Shown here: one piece after another, positions 9,070 through 19,291 of the stretch
Layout: every line of letters begins with the position of its first letter
Position numbering within the stretch: position 1 is the stretch's first letter
Assembly (NCBI RefSeq): GCF_004791585.1
Contig: NZ_SRUU01000004.1
Span: 229,511-293,510, forward strand
Length of the DNA stretch: 64,000 nt
Source of the DNA: Mesorhizobium sp. M1C.F.Ca.ET.210.01.1.1
GTDB taxonomy: Bacteria; Pseudomonadota; Alphaproteobacteria; Rhizobiales; Rhizobiaceae
Direction of reading: 5' to 3'
Made by a program: the position numbers and the translations under genes
The notes under the pieces: model-generated
What the model was told of the DNA's origin: nothing
Database searches by the model: none
Seen by the model: only the letters and a program-made list of their open reading frames with translations

Positions 9070-9093
9070 GGGGAAGGGGCAAGGCCCTTCCCC
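9070..9093 (-). promoter_or_regulatory. Intercistronic stem-loop after the binding-protein gene
   Basis: GGGGAAGGG (9070-9078) pairs with CCCTTCCCC (9085-9093) around a 6-nt loop, 11 bp beyond the stop codon of the binding-protein gene. No T-run follows, so it is more likely an mRNA-stabilising or attenuating hairpin than a full terminator. Such hairpins are common after binding-protein genes and raise their expression relative to the downstream membrane genes. Confidence 0.7.
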
Positions 9094-9103
9094 GACGGTT
9101 CGA

Positions 9104-10756
9104 TCACGCCTGTTCGAGCCAGACCTTGCCGTAATCGCGCTCGAAAGTAGGGTGCATTTTGTAGTTCTGCACCGCCTTGACCGAGTGGCTGTAGAGCTTG
9201 CGCCAGTAAGGCTGGATGATGACGCCGGAATCCTGCAGGATCTGCTCGATGTCCTTCATCATGTCCTTGCGCTTGGTGGCGTCGGCGACGGCCAGCGCGG
9301 CGTTGAGCTTGGCGTCCCAATCGGGGTTCGACCACGCCGTCTCGTTCCAGGCCTCGCCGGAGCGGTAGCCGATCGCGAGCACCTGGACGCCGAGCGGACG
9401 CATGTTCCAGTTGGTCATGGACAGAGGATATTTGGTCCAGTCGTTCCAGAAGGTCGAGCCCGGCAGCACCGTGCGCTTCACCTTGATGCCGGCGTCGCGC
9501 ATCTGCGCGGCGATCGCATCGCCGGTGTTCTTGTGCCAATCCTCGTCGACCGTGATCAGCTCATGCTCGAAGTCGGCCTGGCCGGCTTCCGCCAGCAGGG
9601 CCTTTGCCTTGGCGGGATCGCGCTTGATCTTCGGCAGTTCGAAATATTCCGGATGGATCTGACACACGTGATGGTTCTCGGCCACCGTGCCGGCATTGCC
9701 GTAGCCCAGTTGCAGGACGACATTGTTGTCGACCGCGAGCTGCAGCGCGTTGCGGACCTTCTGGTTGTCATACGGCTTGTTATTGACATTGGTGCGGCAC
9801 ACGATCGTCGAGGCCGTTACCACTTCCGACTTCACCAGGTCCATGCCGTCGAGGATCGACACATAGTCGGCCGACGTTTCGAAGTTGGTGTGGACTTCGC
9901 CAGCCTCGAAGGCGCTGACCATGGCGCCCGGATCGGTGCCGTAGTCGATGAACTCGATGCCGTCGAGGAACACCTCGCCGTCCCACCATTTGTTGTCTTC
10001 GCGGCGCTTGTAGACCACCTTCTGGCCGACATCGTAGGAGACGAGCTCGAACGGACCGGTGCCGATCGGGCAGGCTTTGAAATCGCCGCCCTTCTCGTCG
10101 AAGGTCTTGTGGACGATCAGGCCTGGGTAGTCGCACATGTTCGGGATCAGCGCGATGTCGGGCTTGCCGAGCTTGAGCTTGATGGTCATGTCGTCGACCT
10201 TGGTGACGGCGCTCTCGTCCAGCTTGTCGTCTTTGACCAAGGTGCCAAGACGGCCGGGCATCGAATTGCCTTCCGCCTTCTTGTCGGCCCAGCGCTTGAG
10301 GTTGAAGATGACGTCATCGGCGCTAAAGGCATCGCCGTTAGACCAGGTTACGCCCTTGCGCACATGCAGGGTGTATTCGGTGGCGTCATCGTTCACGTCC
10401 CAGCTTTCCAGCAGATAAGGGCGGAACGTGTATTCGGTTGTGTACTTGACCAGAGGCTCGAGCGCCTGGCGCTCGGCATTGGCGATTTCCGACCAGTCGG
10501 CCTTGCGCGGATCCTTCGGGTCCTTGATCCACTGCGCGACTTTCAGCGTGCCGCCCTTCTTGCCCTGCACGTCCTCGGCTCTCGCCGGGGTCGGATCAGC
10601 GAGGCCGAGCAGGCCATAGGCCATCGCCGTGGACGCGCCGAAGACGCTGGCCAAAGCCAGGAATTCGCGACGGTCGACCTTTCCTGCCTTGGCTTCTTCG
10701 GCCAGGGCCAGGATATGATCCGGGACGCGGTCGCTGTTACTCTTATAGATTGCCAT
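9104..10756 (-). CDS. Peptide/nickel-type ABC transporter substrate-binding protein (SBP_bac_5 family)
   Basis: A 550-residue periplasmic protein with a twin-arginine-type leader: [20 protein letters not shown] near residues 29-48, followed by a likely cleavage site after PARA. The mature part is a family-5 solute-binding protein, with [28 protein letters not shown] (the typical WSDGxPxTAxD region) and [12 protein letters not shown]. The length fits the family. It is the first gene of a four-gene minus-strand operon with two permeases and a double ATPase. Tat export of such binding proteins is common in rhizobia. The ligand cannot be inferred with confidence. Confidence 0.93.
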   Translation of the reverse strand: MAIYKSNSDRVPDHILALAEEAKAGKVDRREFLALASVFGASTAMAYGLLGLADPTPARAEDVQGKKGGTLKVAQWIKDPKDPRKADWSEIANAERQALEPLVKYTTEYTFRPYLLESWDVNDDATEYTLHVRKGVTWSNGDAFSADDVIFNLKRWADKKAEGNSMPGRLGTLVKDDKLDESAVTKVDDMTIKLKLGKPDIALIPNMCDYPGLIVHKTFDEKGGDFKACPIGTGPFELVSYDVGQKVVYKRREDNKWWDGEVFLDGIEFIDYGTDPGAMVSAFEAGEVHTNFETSADYVSILDGMDLVKSEVVTASTIVCRTNVNNKPYDNQKVRNALQLAVDNNVVLQLGYGNAGTVAENHHVCQIHPEYFELPKIKRDPAKAKALLAEAGQADFEHELITVDEDWHKNTGDAIAAQMRDAGIKVKRTVLPGSTFWNDWTKYPLSMTNWNMRPLGVQVLAIGYRSGEAWNETAWSNPDWDAKLNAALAVADATKRKDMMKDIEQILQDSGVIIQPYWRKLYSHSVKAVQNYKMHPTFERDYGKVWLEQA

Positions 10757-11031
10757 GACTATCTCCCATTGTTGGCTTTCCGCCTTTTAACATTCCGCAT
10801 CCAGACCATCATGTCAAAGAGGGTTTGGGGCGAGAACATGTTAGGGAATGTGCAACTTTGAAACGAGCCCGGTTCGCGTGATAGCGACAGTCTTGACGCA
10901 AATTTGCTATTGCGCCGCACATTTCCCGAAAAAATCGATAGGGCAATTAAATCAAGCCATTTTAGGTGGATACAGGCCCTCGCCGGCGCGACAAAAGGCC
11001 TTTGGCCCTGCCGAAGACGTACGACATGTCC

Positions 11032-14000
11032 TCAATATTCGCGCTCGTAGAAGACGCCGCCTTTGGCTTCGCCTGCGTCGTTGGCCTCGCCGCGCAGCTT
11101 GACGCCGCGCCCGACATTGAGGTCGATCGTCGCCTTGCCCGAACCCGGTTTGTCGCCCTTCTGGATCGTCACATAGGTGCGGTCGTTGAGGTACTTGCCG
11201 GCCGAGACGGCGGTGCCGCCCTTCTCGTCGGTCGTCACGTCAAGATCGTCGACGCCGATGGCGCTGCGCAGGTTGTCGAGCAATGAGGTCGAGCCGCCGA
11301 CGCCCGCCAGTTGCGCGGCCGCGTCGGCGAGCTGGGCGATTTGCAGCGGCGACAGGTTCGACATCGAGCGGCCGAAGATCAGTTGCGCCAGCACCTCGTC
11401 CTCAGGCAAGGCCGGCACCGAGGAGAAGGTGAATTTCGGGTTGGTCGCCTCGCCCGAGACGACAATGGTGACGGTGGCGCTGCTGGTCGTCGTTGTCGCC
11501 GTCATGTTGAGGTAGGGCACCAGCGAACCCTGGAACCCGACCGTGCCCTCGGTGAAGGTCAGCCGCTTGGCGAGGATCGTCAGTCGCCCGCGCTGCAAGG
11601 TGAAGTTGCCCACCGCTTGCGGCGACGAAGCAGGGCCGCTCAGCTTGAGCGAGCCGCCCAGCTCGGCGTCGAGCCCCCTGCCCTGGATGAAAATCTGGTT
11701 CGGCGCGTTGACCGTCACGTCGAGCACAAGACCGCTGCCGCCCTTGCCGCCGCCGGACGTTGGCGGGTTCAACGCCCTGTCCTGCGCGCGCACCGCGCGC
11801 GGCGCGTTCTTGTGCTTCACATCCAACGCCGAGAGGGAGCCTGGCAGCTTTTCCGGAACGGTGATGACCGTCTTCGCCAGGTTGATGGTACCGGCGATCA
11901 CCGGCGCCGAGACGAGCGGCCCCTTGATGGTCAGGTCGCCGCCAAGGTTGGCGGTCACCACCCTGCCATCGGTATAGCGGCCATCAGTCAGCTTGATCGA
12001 CAGATCCGCCGGGAAACCCTGCGCTGGGTTGATGCCGACCGTGCCGCTGGCCGAAAGGCTGCCGCGTGTCGACAATGTACCGGTCAGGCGATTGACCCTG
12101 GCGACGCCGCCGCCGATCGAAACGTCGGCCGCTATGTCGTTGACGGCAAGCCCGGAACGCGCGTCGATGAGGCGTGCGCCCGATGTGCTGACCGTGCCGC
12201 CGATCACCGGCGAGGACGCCGGGCCGCGCACCTGCACGTTCACATTCGCCGTGCCGGTAAGTCCCAGGCCCTGCGCAGCGAGCTTGGACGCAAGGAAGGA
12301 AAACGGCACCTTCCCGTTGAAGTCGAGCACCAGGGCCGGTGTGCCCGCCGTCGTCACCGAGCCGCCGCCCTTGAGGCCAAGGCCGGCGCCGTCGCTGATA
12401 TTGGCGTCGAAGGCGAGCTTGTTGCCGGCAAAGGTCCCCGACGACGATATGTTCATGCCGCCGAGGCCGGCGCCGCGCGTCTGCGCAGTCTGCACGCCGG
12501 AAGCGTCGACGTTGAAGGCGACCGACGGGGTCGCCGGCGCGCCGGTAACCTTGACCGTGCCCGAGATCGAGCCGGCCGCGTCGAGGCCGCGCGAGAAACT
12601 GTTGGCGAGCGAGATCGGAACCCGGGCCAGACTGGCGTTGATGTCCAGCGCCTGCGCGACCTTGCCCGTCACCGTCGCCGTGCCGCCGCCGAGGTTGAGC
12701 ACGAGCCGGTCGAGCGTCGTCGCGCCGTTGGCGATGGTCACGGTCGAGGCCTGCGCAATCGCGGCCTTGATGCCCTGGACCGTCGCCTGGCCCGAAGCCA
12801 GTTCGACGGTCGTCGTGCCGCTCGCCACCTTAACCCGGCCGGCTGCCCTGGCCGGGATGTTCTTGACGGTGGCGCCACCGGAAAAGCCGGTCCAGTCGCC
12901 ATCGCGCTTGAGGTCGACATCGACGCCGGTGACGACGGTGCCGCCGGAGGTGACGTTGTCCGCGCGAACCTTGCCGGAAATCACGGGCGCAGCCAGGTAG
13001 TTGGCGATCTGCGCGTCGATGGTGACGTTCTTGGCGGAAAGGTCGCCGCGCCTGATCGCAGCCGTGATCGCTTTCACGGCGACGTTCGGCCCATTGGCCG
13101 CCTTGGAGAATGCGATCGTGCCGCGCACGTCGCCTTCGGCCTTTTCCAGCGCAAGTGCGGCCAGCGGCCCGATGTCGGGTAGATCGAGCGACACTGTGCC
13201 CACCGGCACGAAGGCCTCGTCGAGCGCAAGGTCGCCGGAAATCCTGTTCGATCCCAGTGACAGCAAAAGCCCGTTGATCGCGCTCTTGCCGTTGGTGGTG
13301 GCAAGCACGGCGCTGCCCTGCAGCGTCTGCCCGGCGACATTGCCGGTCAGTTGCACGTTGGCCGCCGGATTGGCGGCATCCGCCTTGCCTGTCGCGGTCA
13401 GCTTCAGTCCGGTGATCTCGCGCGACGCGACCGAAAGCCGGTCGCTGTTCACCGTCAGGGACAGGTCGGGCCCCATGATCGGACCTTGCGCGTTCAGGGC
13501 GAAAGCGATGGCGCCCTTGGCGTCTTTCGACAGCAGCGAAACGTCGCTCAACGCACCCCTGATGTCGGCGGCAAGCTTGCTGTCGGCAAGGCTCGCCTGC
13601 CCGTCGGCGCTCAGCGCGCCCGAGTTGAGCTTCAAGCCGTCGACATTGACGTTGCCACTGGCGTCACGCTTCAGCGCGCCGCTCAACTGCGCGCTCTCGC
13701 CAAGCATGCCGCGCACCGCCGCCGGCAAGGCGGAAGAGGCAACATTGGCTTTCATATTGAGGTCGATGGCGCCGTCGCGCAGCGATATCCGGCCGGCGAC
13801 CTGGCTGTTGAGTGCATCGCTCTTGAACGAGCCGCTGCTGACGGCAACGGCATCCGCCGTCAAACGGCCGTTAACCGCGGCCGTGACCTTGCCGGCAATC
13901 AGCGGCGCGATCATGGGATTGTCGAGTCCGATCCTGTCCACCGACACAGTGCCGGACACCGGGCCCGCACGCCCCTTGAGATCGAACGCATCGGAATGCA

Positions 14001-17000
14001 GCGCCACGGCAAGACCGTCCACCTTCGCCTGGCTGGCGGCAACGGAAGGTAGGATCGCGGAAACATCAAGGCGGGCTTGCGTGCTTTCGCCCGCCATCTT
14101 TGCCGACAAGGACTGGACCTCGATCTTGACCGGGCTCTCGGCGCTGCCGATCGTCAAGGGCAGGCTGGGTCCGGATGATGTGAGATCGAGGGAAAAGTCG
14201 CTGACGCCGTTCGGATTTATGGTGCCGGCTGCGTTGCCGGAAATCTTGTCGCCCGAAAGCGTTGCGTGGTCGAGGGCCACGCCGCCTGCGAGCGTATAGC
14301 TGCCGGCGGCATCGAGATTGAGCGGCCCAAGCCCCGCCTGGCGGGTCTGGCTGGTCCCGGCGCCCGTGAGCTGCGCATTGAACTGGACATCAGGGTTGGA
14401 CGACGCGCCCGTGACGTGCGCCGTGCCGTTCAGCGTTCCGGCTGCATCGAGGCCGGGTACGAAGTCGTTGGCAAGTGCCGCCGGCAGGCCGGCAAGGTTG
14501 GCGGTCAGGTTGAGTGTCTGGCCGGCGCTGCCGGAAACCGTCGCCGAGCCGCTGCCGAGGTTGAGCGCCAGCTTTTCGATGCTGGTGACGCCGTCGGCGA
14601 TCGCGAAGCTGGAAGGCTCGGCGACCGCTGCCTTGATGCCGCGCACGGTCGCTTCGCCGGAAGCGATCTCGACGCTGGTCTTGCCGTCGGCAATCTTCAC
14701 CCGCCCGCTGGCGGTGGCCGGAATGCCCGACACCGTCGCCCCGCCGGCAAAATTGGTCCAGTCGCCGTCGCGTTTCAGATCGATGCCGATGCCGCTGACC
14801 ACCGTGCTGCCGGAGGTCACGCTGTCGGCCTTGATCGTGCCCGAGATCGCCGGCCCCTTGAGGTAGTTGGCGATCAGCGCGTTGACGGTGATGGTCTTTG
14901 CCGCCAGTTCGCCGCGCGCGATCGAAGTGCTCGCCGCATTGATGGTGACGTTCGGAGCCGCGCCATCCTTGGCGAAGGCGATGGTGCCATTGATGTCGCC
15001 GGTCGCCGTCTGGTTGCCAAGCGCCGCCAGCGGCGCGATGTCCGGCACGGCCAGCGTCAGCGTGCCGAGCGGCAGGAACTGATCGTCGAGCGCGAGATCG
15101 CCCGAAACCTTGTTGTCGCCGAGCGACAGGCTGAGCCCCTTGATCGAGCGCTTGCCGTCGGCGGTCACCAGCGAGGCTCTGATATCGAGTGGTTGCTCCT
15201 CGGCGCTGCCGGTGAGAGAAATGTCGACGGACGGGTTGGCGATATCAGCCTTGCCCTTGGCCGAAAGCTTGATGTCCTTCACCGTGCGGCCGGCCGCCGT
15301 CAGGCTCGCGCTATCGGCCGAAACCGAAAAATCCGGCGCCAAGCGCGGGCCGCTGGCGGTCAGCGCGAAATTGATCCCGCCGGCGAGCGGCGTGCCGGCA
15401 AGCGACGACAGCGGCGAGACGTCGCCCAGCGTGCCCTTGAGGTTGGCGTCGATGTCCGAGCCTTGCATGCTGCCGGTGCCGCTGGCGCTGAGCGAGCCGG
15501 AGGTGAGTTCCAGCGAATTGGCTGCAAAGGCACCTTGAGGATCGCGGGTCGCGGTGGCTGAGAATTTCACCCGCTCGCCAAGCAGCGAGCCGATCTGCGG
15601 CGGCAAGGCCTTGGACTCGGCATCGGCATTCATCTTCAGCGTCATCGACAGGTCGGCGAGCGAGACACCCGCCGTCAGCGATGCATTGAGCGCGTCGCTG
15701 CGCAGCGTGCCCTGGTCGATGGTCACATTCTCGCGGCTGATCGTGCCTGCGAGATCGGCCGCCAGTTTGCCCGTCACCAGCGGCGCCAGCGTCGCCACGT
15801 CGGTCTTCAGGCCGGCGGCGGCGAGTTTCACGTTGACCGGACCGCTTCGGTTTTCAACGTCGAAGCCGTCGGAATGGATTTCCCCTGTCACATTGTTGAG
15901 CTGAGTGCCACCGACGGCAATCGAGGCCAGCGAGGTGCCAATGTCGACCATTGGTGCCTTGCCGTCGCCAAAGGCGCGCGCGGTCGCCTTCTGGACCGCG
16001 ACCAGGATCGGCACCGCGCTGTTGCCGACATCGACGGTCACCGGCTTGTCCTTGGCCGAAAGCTCGACGGCAAGGTCGCTGGCGCCCTTCGGGTCGACAT
16101 TGCCGCTGGCCGTGCCATGCACGGCATCGCTCTCTATATTGGCGCGCGCGATATCGATCCCGCCAGCGGTCGTCGCCGTCCCGGCGATGTCGAAGCTCGT
16201 CTTGCCGGCAAACAGCGACTTGAACTTCTCCGGCAGGAAGCGCTCGAATTCGCCGTCACCCTTGGCTTCTATATAGTGGCCCTTGTCGCTCAGCTGATGG
16301 CGGCCGGTGAGCTGGGTGACGATCTGGCGGTCGACGACGAAGGTACCGATGCCGCTCCAATTGGCGAGCGGCCCGGTTCCCGAGACGACGATATCGATGG
16401 GCGGCGCATCGGGCAGCTTGAGCAGATTGGCGATGATGCCGCCTGCCGGCTCCGAAGCCTTGAGATCGAGGTCGAGCTTGTTGTCGGCGGGTGCGAAATG
16501 GATCTTGGCATCGACATTGCCCTGCTTGCCGTCGTGACGGGTCACGTTGAGCACCGTTTGCACCGCCAGCGGCGACGGATCGGCCTTGAGCGAACCCTTG
16601 GCGGCAAGTTCGGCGATGCCGCTGCCGGCCAGCTCCTGCCCCAGCGCGATCTCGGGCAGGTCTATCTGCTTCACGTCTATCGAGACCGGCAGGCTGGTCG
16701 AGCCGCCTTGCGATGGGGTTTGGCTGGCGTGCGGCAACCGTGCCAGTTCGATGCGCTCGGCGGCGATGCGATCTGCGTTGAAATTGCGCGACAGAAGCGC
16801 GGCCGGCGACCAGTCGAGCGCCACCTTGCGCGCCACCAGCCAGGGCCCGGCACGGTCTTCCAGCACGACATGGTCGAGCCTGAGCTGGCCGGACCAGATG
16901 CCTTCGATTCCGCTGACGGTGACCTTGCGGTCGTCCGTCGTGGCCATCTTCGAGATCAGGCCGGCGAGATTTTGCCGGCCGCCTTCGGTCCCGGTCAGCA

Positions 17001-17082
17001 CGACCAGCGCGCCGATCGCCACCACCAGCAGCAGGAGCAGCGCGTAAAGGCAGATGCGAAGGATACGCCAGAAGATCTTCAT
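11032..17082 (-). CDS. tamB: Translocation and assembly module subunit TamB (DUF490), extra-long
   Basis: A 2016-residue protein with a single N-terminal membrane anchor (residues about 9-30) and a long periplasmic beta-rich region ending in the conserved TamB domain (about 1600-2016; for example LPEDEVLAQLIFGRSMSNLSP at 1892-1912 and C-terminal GVFYEREY). TamB and the outer-membrane partner TamA help insert some outer-membrane proteins and are linked to lipid transport between membranes. The gene starts 2 bp after the tamA stop. E. coli TamB has about 1260 residues; the excess here is largely explained by a tandem duplication of about 622 residues (copy 1 about 324-945, copy 2 about 950-1557). 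Confidence 0.95.
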   Translation of the reverse strand: MKIFWRILRICLYALLLLLVVAIGALVVLTGTEGGRQNLAGLISKMATTDDRKVTVSGIEGIWSGQLRLDHVVLEDRAGPWLVARKVALDWSPAALLSRNFNADRIAAERIELARLPHASQTPSQGGSTSLPVSIDVKQIDLPEIALGQELAGSGIAELAAKGSLKADPSPLAVQTVLNVTRHDGKQGNVDAKIHFAPADNKLDLDLKASEPAGGIIANLLKLPDAPPIDIVVSGTGPLANWSGIGTFVVDRQIVTQLTGRHQLSDKGHYIEAKGDGEFERFLPEKFKSLFAGKTSFDIAGTATTAGGIDIARANIESDAVHGTASGNVDPKGASDLAVELSAKDKPVTVDVGNSAVPILVAVQKATARAFGDGKAPMVDIGTSLASIAVGGTQLNNVTGEIHSDGFDVENRSGPVNVKLAAAGLKTDVATLAPLVTGKLAADLAGTISRENVTIDQGTLRSDALNASLTAGVSLADLSMTLKMNADAESKALPPQIGSLLGERVKFSATATRDPQGAFAANSLELTSGSLSASGTGSMQGSDIDANLKGTLGDVSPLSSLAGTPLAGGINFALTASGPRLAPDFSVSADSASLTAAGRTVKDIKLSAKGKADIANPSVDISLTGSAEEQPLDIRASLVTADGKRSIKGLSLSLGDNKVSGDLALDDQFLPLGTLTLAVPDIAPLAALGNQTATGDINGTIAFAKDGAAPNVTINAASTSIARGELAAKTITVNALIANYLKGPAISGTIKADSVTSGSTVVSGIGIDLKRDGDWTNFAGGATVSGIPATASGRVKIADGKTSVEIASGEATVRGIKAAVAEPSSFAIADGVTSIEKLALNLGSGSATVSGSAGQTLNLTANLAGLPAALANDFVPGLDAAGTLNGTAHVTGASSNPDVQFNAQLTGAGTSQTRQAGLGPLNLDAAGSYTLAGGVALDHATLSGDKISGNAAGTINPNGVSDFSLDLTSSGPSLPLTIGSAESPVKIEVQSLSAKMAGESTQARLDVSAILPSVAASQAKVDGLAVALHSDAFDLKGRAGPVSGTVSVDRIGLDNPMIAPLIAGKVTAAVNGRLTADAVAVSSGSFKSDALNSQVAGRISLRDGAIDLNMKANVASSALPAAVRGMLGESAQLSGALKRDASGNVNVDGLKLNSGALSADGQASLADSKLAADIRGALSDVSLLSKDAKGAIAFALNAQGPIMGPDLSLTVNSDRLSVASREITGLKLTATGKADAANPAANVQLTGNVAGQTLQGSAVLATTNGKSAINGLLLSLGSNRISGDLALDEAFVPVGTVSLDLPDIGPLAALALEKAEGDVRGTIAFSKAANGPNVAVKAITAAIRRGDLSAKNVTIDAQIANYLAAPVISGKVRADNVTSGGTVVTGVDVDLKRDGDWTGFSGGATVKNIPARAAGRVKVASGTTTVELASGQATVQGIKAAIAQASTVTIANGATTLDRLVLNLGGGTATVTGKVAQALDINASLARVPISLANSFSRGLDAAGSISGTVKVTGAPATPSVAFNVDASGVQTAQTRGAGLGGMNISSSGTFAGNKLAFDANISDGAGLGLKGGGSVTTAGTPALVLDFNGKVPFSFLASKLAAQGLGLTGTANVNVQVRGPASSPVIGGTVSTSGARLIDARSGLAVNDIAADVSIGGGVARVNRLTGTLSTRGSLSASGTVGINPAQGFPADLSIKLTDGRYTDGRVVTANLGGDLTIKGPLVSAPVIAGTINLAKTVITVPEKLPGSLSALDVKHKNAPRAVRAQDRALNPPTSGGGKGGSGLVLDVTVNAPNQIFIQGRGLDAELGGSLKLSGPASSPQAVGNFTLQRGRLTILAKRLTFTEGTVGFQGSLVPYLNMTATTTTSSATVTIVVSGEATNPKFTFSSVPALPEDEVLAQLIFGRSMSNLSPLQIAQLADAAAQLAGVGGSTSLLDNLRSAIGVDDLDVTTDEKGGTAVSAGKYLNDRTYVTIQKGDKPGSGKATIDLNVGRGVKLRGEANDAGEAKGGVFYEREY
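12433..16113 (-). repeat. Internal tandem duplication within tamB (two diverged copies of about 1.85 kb)
   Basis: Copy 1 covers about 14293-16113 and copy 2 about 12433-14235. Paired protein motifs keep a near-constant offset of 622 residues: ANYL at 738 and 1360, LKRDGDW at 769 and 1391, GLDAAG at 877 and 1499, AGLG at 916 and 1538. SDALN (462 and 1088) and GNVDPKGASD against GTINPNGVSD (327 and 953) are offset by 626, so only small indels separate the copies. The DNA copies are clearly diverged, so the duplication is old. Confidence 0.85.
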
Positions 17083-17084
17083 CG

Positions 17085-19013
17085 TCAGAACGCCTGACCG
17101 ATGCCGGCATAGATGCCGAAATGCGGATCGCTCGGATCGCGGTTGAGCGGCACGGCGGCATCGATGCGCAGCGGCCCGAATGGCGTAAGATAGCGCAAGC
17201 CGACGCCTGCGCCGACCTTGACGTCCGAGAAATCCGGGAAGGACTTGGTGGAGACCGTGCCGGCATCGACGAAAGGCACGATGCCGATCGTGTCGGTGAT
17301 GGCGATGCGCATCTCGACCGAGGTCTCGAAGAAGGACAGGCCGCCGATCGGCTGGCCATCGATGTCCTTCGGTCCGATACCCTGATAGGCATAGCCGCGC
17401 ACCGAGCCGCCGCCGCCGGAATAGAAGCGCCGGTCGGCCGGAACGTTCTGCAGGCCGGTGCCGACGATCGAGCCGAGCACGGCGCGTTCGGCCAGCACGA
17501 ACTTGCTCGCCGTGTCGAGCGACTGGTAGGCGGAGCCTTCACCCTTGAGCTTGAGGAAGGTCGCGCCGTTCAGGATGTCGTAGCTCGGCTCGGCATAGGC
17601 TAGCGCCCGGAAACCGCTGGTCGGGTTGAGCTTGTTGTCGCGGCTGTCATAGACATATTGCAGCGGAACGCTGGCGATCAGGTAGGTGTGCTTGCCGAAG
17701 GTATCGGTGATCCGCGAATAGTCGAGCGCGAACTCCGCAGAGACCCTCTGCCTCTTGTCGAGGTCGTAGGAGACGCCGATGTTGCCCTTGACCGAGAAAT
17801 GATCATAGGCATCAGGATGTTCGAACACCGTCTTGATGCCGGTGAAGAACTTCGATGTCGGCCCGAGCACGCCCGGCTTCTCGAACATGATGCCGGCATT
17901 ATAGTTGAGCGCCGAAATGCTGTTGCTGCCGATGCCGCTGATGGAGCCGTCGATGCGCAGTTTCTCGGCCTGGCCGAACAGGTTGCGGTGGCCCCAGTAG
18001 CCTTCCAATCCCAGCCCTTCCGTGTTCGAAAACGTGCCGCCGATGCCGAAAAAGCGTGGCTTGCGCTCGCTGACCTGGACGTCGATCGGGATGTTGCCTT
18101 GGGCGTCGAGGCTGTCGCCCTCCTTGATGGTCACGCTGTTGAAGACTTCCAGCCCGAGCAGCCGATCGCGGGCATCGTCGATCTCTTGCGGGGAATATTG
18201 CTGCCCCCGCTTGAGCCCGGTCATGTATTCGGTGAAGTCGCGATCGACCTTCTCGGTGCCCTCGACGGTCGTATCGCCGTAGCCGGCGACCGGGCCGGCC
18301 GCCACCGTCAGCGTGACGTCGAGCGTCGAGGTGGCGTGGTCGGCGACGATCTCGCGATCCGTCACCTTGGCGAGCGGCCTGCCCTCCTCCTTCAGTGCCC
18401 GCACGATCGAGGCTTCGGCCTTGAGCACGGCGCCGGACCCGGCATCGCCGCCGGCAATCAGGCCGAAATCGGCGCTCGCCAGGCCCGCAGCATCGCCCTT
18501 CAGCCTGATGTCGCCAAGTGTGAATTTTGGCCCCGCGGCAACGCTGACGACCACCGGGACCGGTTGCGGGCCCTTGAATTCGGAGTCCGGCGGCAGTTCG
18601 TCTATCGACTTGCCCTGGATGGTGATGGTGACGACGCCTTCGTAGCGGGCGTCGGCATAAAGGGCGGCGACGAGCTGTTCGCGGTCGCTGCGCGCCTTGG
18701 CCATCAGGCCGAGCGACCCCGAGACCGGATGCTCCTCGTCGCTCTTGAGCGCCGAGGCATTTTCCAGCTTCTTGACCAGATCCTTGTCGGCGTCAGGCGC
18801 ATCGATGGTTACCGAATAGCGCAGCGGGTCGACGATGTCGGCGTCCTCGTCGCTCGACGAACCCCAGAGCTTGATGCCGAAAATCTCGAAGGCGGCCGCC
18901 GGGCGCGCTTCGCCGGCCAGCACGGCCGCGCAGACAAGCGCGAAAAGCAGAGCGCGCGGAAGCCCGCGCGCTGGCGCGATCGCTCCTGACATCTGCGTTT
19001 CATACGCCGGCAT
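17085..19013 (-). CDS. tamA: Outer-membrane protein assembly factor TamA (Omp85 family)
   Basis: A 642-residue protein: signal peptide (ALLFALVCAAVLAGEARPAAA), then POTRA-type repeats (about residues 70-310, including VEGTEKVDRDFTEYMTGLKRG), then an Omp85/BamA-type beta-barrel ending in GAGVGLRYLTPFGPLRIDA and a C-terminal phenylalanine. The barrel contains the Omp85-type YSGGGGSVRGYAYQ segment. It forms the outer-membrane half of the TamAB complex and is cotranscribed with tamB. The start is not certain: ATG at 19013, GTG at 19019 and ATG at 18992 are all possible. Confidence 0.93.
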   Translation of the reverse strand: MPAYETQMSGAIAPARGLPRALLFALVCAAVLAGEARPAAAFEIFGIKLWGSSSDEDADIVDPLRYSVTIDAPDADKDLVKKLENASALKSDEEHPVSGSLGLMAKARSDREQLVAALYADARYEGVVTITIQGKSIDELPPDSEFKGPQPVPVVVSVAAGPKFTLGDIRLKGDAAGLASADFGLIAGGDAGSGAVLKAEASIVRALKEEGRPLAKVTDREIVADHATSTLDVTLTVAAGPVAGYGDTTVEGTEKVDRDFTEYMTGLKRGQQYSPQEIDDARDRLLGLEVFNSVTIKEGDSLDAQGNIPIDVQVSERKPRFFGIGGTFSNTEGLGLEGYWGHRNLFGQAEKLRIDGSISGIGSNSISALNYNAGIMFEKPGVLGPTSKFFTGIKTVFEHPDAYDHFSVKGNIGVSYDLDKRQRVSAEFALDYSRITDTFGKHTYLIASVPLQYVYDSRDNKLNPTSGFRALAYAEPSYDILNGATFLKLKGEGSAYQSLDTASKFVLAERAVLGSIVGTGLQNVPADRRFYSGGGGSVRGYAYQGIGPKDIDGQPIGGLSFFETSVEMRIAITDTIGIVPFVDAGTVSTKSFPDFSDVKVGAGVGLRYLTPFGPLRIDAAVPLNRDPSDPHFGIYAGIGQAF

Positions 19014-19291
19014 TAACACAACCTAGTCGACAAAACTAAAATTGGAATGAAGTTCTGAAACGCTCGTAAAGGGGCCACAATCCAATTGTCTGAAATAGAC
19101 CGGGCTTGGAATTCACACCTTTTGCACCTTCGCAAGAATGTGTGATCCATCTCATAGAGGTTCTGTCGAAATACCGGCCTCTGGCCGGCATGGAAACCGT
19201 TGGCAGGTTGAAAACCTGCCGCGTTCCGGCGTTGACAAGCCCACTTGATGCTTGATCATGCCCGAACGCTGGCAATGTCTGGGAGGGTGAT

